A stretch of 32,708 nucleotides of DNA from an uncultured Clostridia bacterium. GTDB taxonomy: Bacteria > Bacillota > Clostridia > TANB77 > CAG-508. The translations under genes and the position numbers were made by a program. The stretch covers positions 1 to 32,708 of the forward strand of contig CALXJJ010000017.1 of assembly GCA_944388605.1 (NCBI GenBank). The letters are read 5' to 3'. Of the stretch, positions 8,703 through 17,031 are shown in pieces; positions within the stretch are counted from its first letter, which is position 1; each line of letters opens with the position of its first letter. The notes beneath the pieces are model-generated. The model saw only the letters and a program-made list of their open reading frames with translations, was not told the DNA's origin and did no database searches.

Positions 8703-9350
8703 TTAACCTTCTCTAGGCTGAAGATTAATATATATATTTTTTTCTTCTTTTATCATTGTACTTTTCCCATGACCAGGATATATAATTGTATCTTCTGGCA
8801 ACACTATTATTTTTTCTGTTATAGAATTTATTATATCAGAAAAACTTCCTGTTGGTAAGTCTGTTCTTCCCCATGTTCCCCTAAATATTGTATCACCTGT
8901 AAAAATCATTTTTTCTTTTTCACAATATAAAGATGTTCCTCCCTTAGTATGTCCTGGTGTATGTATCACCTTAAATTCTAAATTTCCAATATGTATTAAA
9001 TCACCATCATCTATTCTCGAATCTGCTTCTAATTCTACATGCTCCATTCCTATATAATCTGTTAAAGTTATATTTTGATTAGCTAATCCTTCTGCATCTA
9101 TTCTATGAATTAAAATAGTTCCACCTTTTTTAGTTTTTAATTCTTTTACTCCTCCTATATGATCACCATGGCAATGTGTTAAATATATATACTTTAGTTT
9201 TGCATTTAATATATCTAACATATCTATTATTCTATTTGGCTCTCCTCCTGGATCAATGACCATTGTTTCTTTTGTCTCTTCATCTTGTACAATATAACAA
9301 TTTGTTGGATCATTTAATAAAGTATTTAATTGTAATCTCTTTAGTATCAT
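8703..9350 (-). CDS. MBL-fold hydrolase (glyoxalase II-like, YqgX type)
   Basis: A 215-residue metallo-beta-lactamase-fold enzyme. It carries the full metal-binding set: THCHGDHIGG (58-67), HTPGHTKGG (about 134-142), GDTIFRGTWGRTDL (about 155-168) and the final PGHG (about 196-199). The set, with 'FRGTWGRTDLPTG', fits the small glyoxalase II-like hydrolases of Firmicutes that often lie between rel and hisS. Substrate is unknown: hydroxyacylglutathione hydrolase activity is unlikely in organisms without glutathione, and a thioester or persulfide substrate is possible. The gene is 36 bases after rel and 39 before hisS. Confidence 0.92.
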   Translation of the reverse strand: MILKRLQLNTLLNDPTNCYIVQDEETKETMVIDPGGEPNRIIDMLDILNAKLKYIYLTHCHGDHIGGVKELKTKKGGTILIHRIDAEGLANQNITLTDYIGMEHVELEADSRIDDGDLIHIGNLEFKVIHTPGHTKGGTSLYCEKEKMIFTGDTIFRGTWGRTDLPTGSFSDIINSITEKIIVLPEDTIIYPGHGKSTMIKEEKNIYINLQPREG

Positions 9351-9386
9351 TTATAAAACCTCCATTATAACTTATAATTAATTTAT

Positions 9387-11585
9387 TTATTTCTTTCTGT
9401 TTACTTCATATACACTATCTATTTTTCTTAATTCTTTAGATAACTTATTTAATTTATCTAAATTTTCTACTTCTACAGTAATCTCTGTAATTGCTACCTT
9501 TTCTTTGTTAGCTCTAGAAGAAACAGCAATAAGTTTTGTTTTTGAATTTTGAATAACATTTATAATATCTGCTAACAATCCTTGTCTATCATTTGCAAAT
9601 ATTTCTATATCCACATTATAAGCTACTTGTTTTGAACATGCCCATGATACATCTATTATTCTATTTTCCTCAGAAACTAAATCATTAATATTTTTACAAT
9701 CTTTTCTATGTACACTAACTCCTCTTCCTCTTGTAATATAACCTATTATTTCATCACCTGGAACAGGATTACAACATTTAGACAATTTTACCAAGCAATT
9801 ATCTATACCTTTAACTATTATTCCACAATTTCCAACAGATACTTTATTTTTCTCTTTTTCTTTTAATTGCTCTATTTTTTGCTCTATATTTTCTTCTTTG
9901 TGTACTTTTCTATATTCTTCTAACATTCTTGAAATTATTTTAGTTGCCGAATTTGCTCCAAATCCAATACTTGCATACATATCATCTAAACTTGCATATT
10001 TATATCTTTCTAGTGCAGGATTTATATATTCTGGCTTAAATAATTCCGCATGATCTATTCCTATTCTCTTTATTTCTCTTTCTACTAATTCTTTTCCTTT
10101 TACTATGTTTTCTGATCTTTCATTCTTTTTAAACCATTGCATTATCTTATTTCTTGCAGAACTACTTTTAATAAATTTAAGCCAATCCCTACTTGGTCCT
10201 TTTGAATTATCTGATGTTACAATTTCAACTATGTCTCCATTTTTTAAGGTAGTTATTATAGGCATCATTTTACTGTTAATTTTGCATCCAACCATATGAT
10301 GACCTATTTCTGCATGTATACTATATGCAAAATCAATAGGAGTTGCTCCTCTAGGTAAAACTTTTATTTGTCCTTTTGGAGTAAACACATATACTTCATC
10401 TTCAAAAAGTTCTCTTTTTAAATTGTTTAAAAATTCTTGTGGATCTTGCATATCTTTTTGCCATTCTAAAGATTCTCTAAGCCATGCTAGTTTATCCCCA
10501 CTTACTTCTACATTTGCCTTTTTACCACTAAAAAAGCTTGCTTCTTTATATGCCCAATGTGCTGCTATTCCATACTCGGCAATTCTATGCATATCCCATG
10601 TACGTATTTGTACTTCAAATGGAGTACCTTTTGGTCCTATTAAAGTATTATGCAAAGATTGATACATATTAGGCTTTGGAACTGCTATGTAATCTTTAAA
10701 CCTTCCTGGCATAGGATTATATAAATCATGTACTACACCTAATGCTGCATAACAATCTTTTACAGAATTTACAAGGATTCTTAAAGCAAACAAATCATAT
10801 ATTTGATCTAAGCTTTTATTATCTCTTTGCATTTTTCTATATATACTATATAAATGTTTTGCTCTACCTGTTACTTCTGCTTCTATTTTTTGCTTTTTTA
10901 ACGAAGCTCTTATTTCGTCCATTATATTATTAATAAATTCTAATCTTTCTTCTCTCTTTTTATCTATTCCTTCTACAATCTCTCTGTATTCTTCTGGATA
11001 TAAATATTTAAAAGCTAAATCTTCAAGTTCCCATTTTAATGAATAAACACCTAATCTATTTGCAAGTGGAGCATATAAATCCATAGTTTCCCTTGCATTT
11101 GCTAATTGTCTATCCCTTTTCAAAAATTTAAGAGTTCTCATATTATGTAATCTGTCAGCTAATTTTATTAATATAACCCTTATATCTCTTCCCATAGCCA
11201 AAAACATTTTTCTGTAATTTTCTACTTGAACTTCTTCTGCACTTGTATAATTCAACTTTCCTAATTTAGTTACTCCATCTACCATTTCTGCAATTTCTTC
11301 ACCAAATTCATTTGTTAATTGCTCTTTTGTTATTTCTGTATCTTCTAAAACATCATGTAACAAAGCTGCACAAATTGTACTATCATCTAATCCAATATCT
11401 GCCAATATATATGCAACTTGAACTGGATGTATTATATATGGCTCTCCAGATTTGCGAAGTTGTCCATCATGTTGACTTTTTGCAAAATCATATACTTTCA
11501 TAATAAATTTTACATCTGGTCTTCTTTTATTCTTTTTTAATTTTGCAATTACATCTTCTATTTTCATATTAGCTACTTCAGACAT
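9387..11585 (-). CDS. relA: Bifunctional (p)ppGpp synthetase/hydrolase Rel
   Basis: Long RelA/SpoT homolog that makes and degrades the stringent-response alarmone (p)ppGpp. The 732 residues show the normal order. The HD hydrolase domain (about 25-190) has H53, H77-D78 in LLHDVLEDT and D144 in KLADRLHN. The synthetase domain (about 235-350) has GRAKHLYSIYRKM (240-252), RFKDYIAVPKPN (295-306) and EVQIRTWDMHRIAEYGIAAHW (starting at 324). TGS follows (about 393-450), then a conserved Cys-containing region (LSKCCNPVPGDEIIGYITRGRG) and a C-terminal ACT domain (about 660-732). The RFKD motif, not EFDD, marks the bifunctional type. It lies 12 bases behind recJ. A second, divergent protein with RelA/SpoT-type motifs is at 19923-21197. 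Confidence 0.96.
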   Translation of the reverse strand: MSEVANMKIEDVIAKLKKNKRRPDVKFIMKVYDFAKSQHDGQLRKSGEPYIIHPVQVAYILADIGLDDSTICAALLHDVLEDTEITKEQLTNEFGEEIAEMVDGVTKLGKLNYTSAEEVQVENYRKMFLAMGRDIRVILIKLADRLHNMRTLKFLKRDRQLANARETMDLYAPLANRLGVYSLKWELEDLAFKYLYPEEYREIVEGIDKKREERLEFINNIMDEIRASLKKQKIEAEVTGRAKHLYSIYRKMQRDNKSLDQIYDLFALRILVNSVKDCYAALGVVHDLYNPMPGRFKDYIAVPKPNMYQSLHNTLIGPKGTPFEVQIRTWDMHRIAEYGIAAHWAYKEASFFSGKKANVEVSGDKLAWLRESLEWQKDMQDPQEFLNNLKRELFEDEVYVFTPKGQIKVLPRGATPIDFAYSIHAEIGHHMVGCKINSKMMPIITTLKNGDIVEIVTSDNSKGPSRDWLKFIKSSSARNKIMQWFKKNERSENIVKGKELVEREIKRIGIDHAELFKPEYINPALERYKYASLDDMYASIGFGANSATKIISRMLEEYRKVHKEENIEQKIEQLKEKEKNKVSVGNCGIIVKGIDNCLVKLSKCCNPVPGDEIIGYITRGRGVSVHRKDCKNINDLVSEENRIIDVSWACSKQVAYNVDIEIFANDRQGLLADIINVIQNSKTKLIAVSSRANKEKVAITEITVEVENLDKLNKLSKELRKIDSVYEVNRKK

Positions 11586-11597
11586 TATATCCCCTCC

Positions 11598-13283
11598 TTA
11601 TTGTAAAGCTTTTCGTATATCTTTTATATTTATCTGTATATTTTCCATTCCATTAAATTCATTTATTTCAAGAACTCCTGCAATTTCTACTTTATCTCCT
11701 ATAACATATTCATTAACTAACTTACCAATATTAAAACCTATTGCATTTATTATATATTTGTCTGACTTTAAAGTTAATTTTAAATGTTTCCCTTCAGATA
11801 AAGACCTTATAGAATCTATTTTTAAATTTTTAAATAAAAATATTGGCATTTTATTTGCTTCTCCAAAAGGTTCTAATTTGTATATTGATTTTACATCTTC
11901 AATACTTATTCCTTTTAGTGATACTTCTGATTCTAACTCAATAATAGGTATTATACCACTTATATCGACTTCTTGTACATAGTCTTGCAATTGTTTTTTT
12001 ATTTTTTCAAAATTCTTTTTCTTAAAGCTTAAACCAATTGCCATACTATGTCCACCAAATTTTTCTAAATATGTACTACAATTTACTAAAGCTTCGTGTA
12101 AATCAAATCCTGGTATGCTTCTACCAGACCCTTTTGCTTCTTCACCTTCAAAACATACTAGTATACTAGGTTTAAAATACATTTCTGTAACTTTCGAAGC
12201 TACTATACCTATTACTCCATGATGCCAGCCTTCTTTACCTACAATAATAAAATTCTTTTCCTCTTCTTTTTCTATTATTTCTCTTGCTTCGTCAAAAATT
12301 TTCTTTTCAGTTTCTTGTCTTTCTTGATTATATTGATTTAACTTATGAGTTATATTTTGAGCTTCTTTACTATCACTAGTTAAAAATAGTTTTAGTGCCT
12401 CTTCCGCTTCTCCCATTCTTCCAGATGCATTTACTCTAGGAGCTATGCCAAATGATACTGCTGTAGAATTTATTTCTTTATATCCTATTGAAGCTATTAA
12501 TGTTTTCAATCCTATGTTTTTTGTTTGTTTTACAAGCATTAATCCTAATTTTGCAATAACTCTATTTTCATCAACTAGAGGAACTATATCTGAAATAGTT
12601 CCAATACAAACTATATCTAAATATTTCAAATACTCTTCTTCTTTTAAATTCATTTTTTTACTTATTGCCTGTATGAATTTAAATGTAACTCCAACTCCAG
12701 CTAATTCTCTAAATGGATATATACTATCCTTTCTTTTTGCATCTACTACACCGATTGCATTAGGCAACTCTTCTATTGGTTCATGGTGATCTGTAACTAT
12801 AGTATCAATCCCAAGACTTTTTGCATAATTAACTTCTTCTATGGCTGTTATTCCACAATCTACAGTAATCATTAATGTATATCCATTATCAGCAATCTTT
12901 TTTATAGCATTGTTATTCAATCCATATCCTTCTTCTAACCTATTAGGTATATAATAATCTACATTAAAATTTCTATCTTTTAAAAAATTTTTTAAAACAG
13001 TAATACTAGTAATTCCATCTACATCATAGTCTCCATAAATTATTGTTTTTTCATTATTTTTTATTGCAGTCAGTATTCTATTTACTGCCTTTTCCATATC
13101 TGGCATTAAAAAAGAATTATAGAAATCATTTCTTGTAGGACTTAAAAATTTTCTTATATCATTTTCTTGTACAATATTTCTCTTTATTAAGCAATCTGCT
13201 AATATTGGTGATATATTATATTCTTTTACCATTTCTGATATCTTTTCTTCATCTTTTTCTTTTACTTTCCATTCTTTATTCAA
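11598..13283 (-). CDS. recJ: Single-stranded-DNA-specific exonuclease RecJ
   Basis: RecJ degrades single-stranded DNA 5' to 3' in recombinational and mismatch repair. The DHH phosphoesterase domain shows IIYGDYDVDGITS (81-93), VDCGI (141-145) and VTDHHEP (163-169). The DHHA1 domain follows with the substrate-binding RMGEAEEALKLF, VASKVTEMYFKPSIL and GSGRSIPGFDLHEAL, plus KFGGHSMAIGL. At 561 residues it is the short E. coli-like form and lacks the extra C-terminal part of B. subtilis YrvE (about 790). The start is a TTG at 13283 with AAGGTG just upstream; the N-terminal residues before the next Met match the family, supporting this start. It is first in the recJ-rel-MBL-hisS-spoIIP run. Confidence 0.95.
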   Translation of the reverse strand: MNKEWKVKEKDEEKISEMVKEYNISPILADCLIKRNIVQENDIRKFLSPTRNDFYNSFLMPDMEKAVNRILTAIKNNEKTIIYGDYDVDGITSITVLKNFLKDRNFNVDYYIPNRLEEGYGLNNNAIKKIADNGYTLMITVDCGITAIEEVNYAKSLGIDTIVTDHHEPIEELPNAIGVVDAKRKDSIYPFRELAGVGVTFKFIQAISKKMNLKEEEYLKYLDIVCIGTISDIVPLVDENRVIAKLGLMLVKQTKNIGLKTLIASIGYKEINSTAVSFGIAPRVNASGRMGEAEEALKLFLTSDSKEAQNITHKLNQYNQERQETEKKIFDEAREIIEKEEEKNFIIVGKEGWHHGVIGIVASKVTEMYFKPSILVCFEGEEAKGSGRSIPGFDLHEALVNCSTYLEKFGGHSMAIGLSFKKKNFEKIKKQLQDYVQEVDISGIIPIIELESEVSLKGISIEDVKSIYKLEPFGEANKMPIFLFKNLKIDSIRSLSEGKHLKLTLKSDKYIINAIGFNIGKLVNEYVIGDKVEIAGVLEINEFNGMENIQINIKDIRKALQ

Positions 13284-13318
13284 TATTACACCTTCTTTTA
13301 TAATAAACTTTACTTATT

Positions 13319-13347
13319 ATTGTACATTATTTTTCTTATTTTGAAAA
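13319..13347 (-). promoter_or_regulatory. Candidate promoter of the recJ operon
   Basis: On the minus strand, weak -35 TTTTCA (13342-13347), a 17-base spacer and -10 TACAAT (13319-13324), about 35 bases before the recJ TTG and just downstream of the thrS terminator. Confidence 0.45.
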
Positions 13348-13364
13348 GTGTAAATAATAATTTT

Positions 13365-13396
13365 ACAAAGGATTCTTAATATCAAGAACCCTTTGT
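13365..13396 (-). terminator. thrS terminator
   Basis: ACAAAGG-x-TTCTT (13365-13377) pairs with AAGAA-x-CCTTTGT (13384-13396), twelve pairs with one mismatch. On the minus strand it lies just after the thrS stop and is followed by an AT-rich tail (AAAATTATTATTT). The T-run is imperfect. Confidence 0.65.
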
Positions 13397-13408
13397 TTAT
13401 ATAATACC

Positions 13409-15322
13409 TTATATTCTCTTTAATATTTCTGCCACTTCCGAATTTACTAATGATATAAATTGATCTATATTCATTGTTCCAATGTCCCCATCTTTTCTTG
13501 AACGTATAGATAATGTATTGTTTTCTTTCTCTTTTTCACCTATAACTACCATATATGGAATTTTTTCTAGTTGAGCTTTTCTTATTTTATATCCTATCTT
13601 TTCATTGCTATTATCAAATTCTACACGAATATTTGCGTTTTCCATTTTTCTTTTTATTTCTTCTGCATATTCAAACTGAGCATCTGTAATATTTAGTATT
13701 TTTACCTGTACTGGTGCAATCCATACTGGAAAAGCACCTGCATAGTTTTCTATCAATACTCCTATAAATCTTTCTATACTTCCAAAAATAACCCTGTGTA
13801 ACATAACAGGTCTATGTTTTTCTCCATCTTCACCTATATATGTTAAATCAAATCTTTCTGGCATTTGGAAATCTAATTGTATTGTTCCACACTGCCATTC
13901 ACGTCCTATAGAATCTTTAATATGAAAATCTATTTTAGGTCCATAAAAAGCTCCATCACCTTCATTAATAACATATGATACATTCATATCCTTCAATACT
14001 TTTTTTAGTGCATCCTCTGCCATATTCCATTGTTCATCAGATCCCATTGAATCATCTGGTCTAGTAGACAGCTCGACTGTATATTCAAAATCAAAAATCT
14101 TATACACTTTATCTACAAGATTCATAATTCCTGCTATCTCAGATTCTATTTGTTCTGGTAAGCAGAATATATGTGCATCATCTTGGGTAAAACATCTTAC
14201 TCTAAATAATCCATTCAGTTCTCCTGATTTTTCATGTCTATGAACTAATCCCAATTCTCCTGCCCTTATTGGTAAATCTTTATATGAACGCATTTTGCTT
14301 TTATATACAAGCATGCCTCCTGGACAGTTCATTGGTTTTATTCCATAATCTACATCATCAATTTTTGTTGTATACATGTTTTCTTTATAATGATCCCAAT
14401 GACCTGAACGATGCCATAATTCTTCATTTAATATCATTGGTGTTTTTATTTCTACATATCCATTTTTTCTATGAATATGTCTCCAAAATTCCTCTAATAT
14501 ATTTCTTAATACCATTCCTTTTGGTAAAAAGAATGGAAAACCAGGTCCTTCTGGAGCTATCATAAATAATTCCAATTCTTTTCCCAATTTTTTATGATCT
14601 CTTTTTTTCGCTTCTTCTAACATATTTAAATAATTTTCTAATTCACTGGTTTTTGGAAAAGAGATTCCATAAAATCTTTGTAACATTTTATTATGCTCAT
14701 CACCCCTCCAATAAGCACCAGATGATGAAAGTATTTTTACTGCTTTTACTTTCCCTGTACTCATCAAATGAGGTCCTGCACAAAGATCTGTAAATTCACC
14801 TTGTTTATAAAATGAAATTTCCTCTCCTTCTGGTAATTCTTCTATTAGCTCTACTTTATAATCTTCACCTAAATCTTTCATAAATTTTATTGCTTCACTC
14901 TTTTCAAGAGTATATCTTTCAATAGGTAAATCTTCTTTAATTATTTTTTTCATTTCTATCTCTATCTTTTCAAAATCATCTGATGAAATATTTTCTTTAA
15001 CATCAAAATCATAATAAAATCCTTTATCTATTGCTGGACCTATTGTTAATTTTATATCTTTCCCATAAATTCTTTTAATAGCTTGTGCCATAATATGTGA
15101 TGTTGTGTGCCAATAAGCTTTTTTGCCATCTAAATCATCAAAAGTTAAAATTTCCACTTTACAATCTTCTTCTAGTTTATATCTCAAATCTTTTACTATT
15201 CCGTTTACTTTACCTGCCATTGCGTTTCTTGCTAATCCTTCGCTTATCTGTTTTGCAAGTTCTAAAATACTAGTTCCTTTTTCAACTTCTAATTTTGAAC
15301 CATCTTTCAATTCAATATTCAT
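13409..15322 (-). CDS. thrS: Threonyl-tRNA synthetase
   Basis: This class II synthetase charges tRNA-Thr. The 637 residues hold a TGS domain (1-61), the SAD editing domain with HTTSHIMAQA (H72, H76) and the conserved LCAGPHL (Cys180), the catalytic core with MNCPGGMLVYKSK and RVRCFTQDDAHIFC, and the C-terminal anticodon-binding domain (about 530-637). An AGAGGAGG ribosome-binding site precedes the ATG. Expression is set by an intact T-box leader at 15515-15735 behind a strong promoter. Unusually, a 164-base dispersed repeat (copy B) lies between the T-box terminator and the ribosome-binding site, so every full-length thrS transcript carries the antisense of that repeat. Confidence 0.97.
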   Translation of the reverse strand: MNIELKDGSKLEVEKGTSILELAKQISEGLARNAMAGKVNGIVKDLRYKLEEDCKVEILTFDDLDGKKAYWHTTSHIMAQAIKRIYGKDIKLTIGPAIDKGFYYDFDVKENISSDDFEKIEIEMKKIIKEDLPIERYTLEKSEAIKFMKDLGEDYKVELIEELPEGEEISFYKQGEFTDLCAGPHLMSTGKVKAVKILSSSGAYWRGDEHNKMLQRFYGISFPKTSELENYLNMLEEAKKRDHKKLGKELELFMIAPEGPGFPFFLPKGMVLRNILEEFWRHIHRKNGYVEIKTPMILNEELWHRSGHWDHYKENMYTTKIDDVDYGIKPMNCPGGMLVYKSKMRSYKDLPIRAGELGLVHRHEKSGELNGLFRVRCFTQDDAHIFCLPEQIESEIAGIMNLVDKVYKIFDFEYTVELSTRPDDSMGSDEQWNMAEDALKKVLKDMNVSYVINEGDGAFYGPKIDFHIKDSIGREWQCGTIQLDFQMPERFDLTYIGEDGEKHRPVMLHRVIFGSIERFIGVLIENYAGAFPVWIAPVQVKILNITDAQFEYAEEIKRKMENANIRVEFDNSNEKIGYKIRKAQLEKIPYMVVIGEKEKENNTLSIRSRKDGDIGTMNIDQFISLVNSEVAEILKRI

Positions 15323-15346
15323 AAAAAAACCTCCTCTAAATTTTTA

Positions 15347-15510
15347 GAACAAATCGGAAAGCCTTAAAATTTATATTAATTTTATCTTTCCTCGTTAGCT
15401 TTTTAGTAAATTTGTTCCTAAGCCAATTTTACGAAGTCAAAATTGTGTGCAACTGTTAGAGCATAGCGACTTTTATACAATATGAAAGGATAACTTTCCT
15501 ATTGTATAAA
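15347..15510 (+). repeat. Dispersed intergenic repeat, copy B (inside the thrS leader)
   Basis: Second full copy, in the same orientation as copies A and C on the plus strand. The first part (GAACAAATCGG at 15347 up to AATTTGTTC) differs from copy A by only a couple of bases. The core TTTAGTAAATTTGTTCC... up to GAGCATA is identical to copy C over about 64 bases. The terminal hairpin keeps loop GATAA but has A-T where copy A has C-G, and one unpaired base in the left arm. It ends four bases before the T-box terminator stem. Because thrS is on the other strand, the repeat is transcribed as its complement in the thrS 5' leader. Confidence 0.85.
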
Positions 15511-15514
15511 ATGA

Positions 15515-15550
15515 CACCCCTAAGCATCATTTTACATATGCTTAGGGGTG
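15515..15550 (-). terminator. T-box attenuator terminator
   Basis: Perfect 13-bp stem CACCCCTAAGCAT / ATGCTTAGGGGTG with a ten-base loop, followed on the minus strand by TCATTTTAT. The T-run is interrupted, possibly because repeat copy B begins right here. Confidence 0.88.
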
Positions 15551-15735
15551 CCTATATAGCACGGTTCCACCCTAATTTTTATCTTCATTAATTTAACCTA
15601 TAACGCAGTTTACACGTCCATTTAGGAAAACAATGAGGTAGTTTTTCAAATACGTTTTTCTAGTTAGCTTACAGCCAATGACTAACTTTCTCTTATAGAT
15701 AACCTTTATTTTACTCTGTCTCATTTATGTTTACT
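15515..15735 (-). promoter_or_regulatory. T-box riboswitch (tRNA-Thr) of thrS
   Basis: On the minus strand: stem I closes with AATGAG and CTCATT (15631-15725). On its 3' side the specifier loop shows ACT (15640-15642), a Thr codon followed by a purine as is usual. The T-box motif AGGGTGGAACCGTG is at 15560-15573. The antiterminator folds well: TTAGGG/CCCTAA, a seven-base bulge TGGAACC, then GTGC/GCAC (15542-15575). It overlaps the terminator stem at 15515-15550, so the two are mutually exclusive. Uncharged tRNA-Thr is expected to stabilise the antiterminator and switch thrS on. In the bulge, TGGA would pair with an acceptor end UCCA. Confidence 0.93.
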
Positions 15736-15741
15736 ACATAT

Positions 15742-15769
15742 ATTATACACTCTTTTCCTCATTTGTCAA
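15742..15769 (-). promoter_or_regulatory. Promoter of thrS
   Basis: Consensus -35 TTGACA (15764-15769), a 16-base spacer and consensus -10 TATAAT (15742-15747) on the minus strand, directly in front of the T-box. Confidence 0.85.
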
Positions 15770-15813
15770 GAAATTTTGGAGCAAATTATCAAAAATCACC
15801 ATTATAATTGACA

Positions 15814-16878
15814 TTATAATACAGTCAAAACAGGTCTAAATGAGTTACTAGTTGCATTTATACCTGAAGATATATAAAAAGAAAATATTCCTGCATTAGA
15901 TCCATAACTTATATATCCTCCACGCATTAAAAATGGATTAGCCGAATTAAAGTATCTTGCCCTATCATAAAACCAGCCATTATTATCTTCATATGATTTA
16001 GAAGTTTCATATATAGCATCTCCATATATGTTTCTGTTTGCATCGTAATTGCTTGATGAGCTATTTCCACTTCCCATAATGTATACATCCTTATATTTTG
16101 AATTTGCATTCAACAAAGAATTCGCATTTTCTGTTAAGCTACTATCTCCATTATTTACATAACATGCTACATACTCTAAAGATCCACCACTCATATCGTA
16201 TATTCCAGAGACATTTCCTGTTGTGCTTGCTTTTTGTCCATTTGGTGTTGTATATCTATATCTTGCTCCACTACTTGTACTTGCACTCGTACTTCCCCCT
16301 GAATTTCCTGTAATAAAATCTGACGAATTGTTTATGTAAGGTTCTTTTCCGTTTCTTCCATAACTGCTTTGTGTTAAATATGCTACTGCTCCCCATTCTA
16401 TATTTTTAATCAAATGTGGATCTATTATATTTTTATTTGTACTTATTCCATATATGCTTGCTTTGCTACTGCTATTCATATTTTGACAATATGTAAATAT
16501 ATCTCCAATATTTTCATCTCTCCAAGAAGTTACATTTGGTTGTATTTTTATTGTTGAGCTTGTTCCCATAGAATCCTTGTCCGTTCCTGCATCACTTCTA
16601 CTCGCTTCAAATTTTGCGACCCATATTCCACTTAATATTGTTCCTCCAAATTTAAATGCTGGATGCTCATTCCAATTGCTCTCTCCTGTTTTATTAGTTA
16701 ATTTTACTCTTTCACTATTTCCTTGATATTTATATGTTACTTCACTTCCTATATTATATGTTTTTGTTCCATCTAAAAATGCTATTTTTATTGTTCCTGA
16801 TATTCCATTTCCTCCATTATGGTAATTACTTGTTATTGCATATGCATATCTTGGTATCCATACATACATACTTCCCAT
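15814..16878 (-). CDS. Surface-type protein with FGE/C-type-lectin-like C-terminal domain, probably 5'-truncated
   Basis: The 354-residue product starts MGSMYVWIPRYAYAIT. It continues with a Ser/Gly/Asn-rich region and ends in motifs of the formylglycine-generating-enzyme/C-type-lectin fold: GIYDMSGGSLEYV (225-237) and RGGYISYGSNAGIF...SFRPVLTVL (319-354). Proteins of this kind in gut Clostridia normally begin with a pilin-like N-terminus such as that at 1-165. Here it is missing: a strong AAAGGAG site leads to an ATG at 16894 in another frame, which runs only 22 codons. The frame used here has a TGA five codons before its own ATG, although codons between them (EDTD) still look like the family. 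A second SD-like GAGAGGA, seven bases before 16878, may allow translation. Catalytic formylglycine function is not implied. Confidence 0.7.
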   Translation of the reverse strand: MGSMYVWIPRYAYAITSNYHNGGNGISGTIKIAFLDGTKTYNIGSEVTYKYQGNSERVKLTNKTGESNWNEHPAFKFGGTILSGIWVAKFEASRSDAGTDKDSMGTSSTIKIQPNVTSWRDENIGDIFTYCQNMNSSSKASIYGISTNKNIIDPHLIKNIEWGAVAYLTQSSYGRNGKEPYINNSSDFITGNSGGSTSASTSSGARYRYTTPNGQKASTTGNVSGIYDMSGGSLEYVACYVNNGDSSLTENANSLLNANSKYKDVYIMGSGNSSSSNYDANRNIYGDAIYETSKSYEDNNGWFYDRARYFNSANPFLMRGGYISYGSNAGIFSFYISSGINATSNSFRPVLTVL

Positions 16879-16951
16879 GTCTGTATCCTCTCATTTCTTT
16901 CGTTCTCCTTTTGTTTATTTTCTATTATCCTTTTCCCTACAACTTTTAATT

Positions 16952-16981
16952 ATTATATACTTATTCTTTCTATTTTTACAA
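16952..16981 (-). promoter_or_regulatory. Promoter of the FGE-like surface gene
   Basis: On the minus strand, -35 TTGTAA (16976-16981), an 18-base spacer and -10 TATAAT (16952-16957). The spacer and boxes match the promoter at 357-386 in all but three positions. Confidence 0.7.
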
Positions 16982-17031
16982 TACTTTTTTAACTCTATTG
17001 GCTAAAAGTATGTGAAACTTATTTTGTTGTA

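Noticed and set aside
15814-16878. A complete diversity-generating retroelement
   Set aside because: No reverse transcriptase, accessory gene or second near-copy of the C-terminal region occurs in the window.
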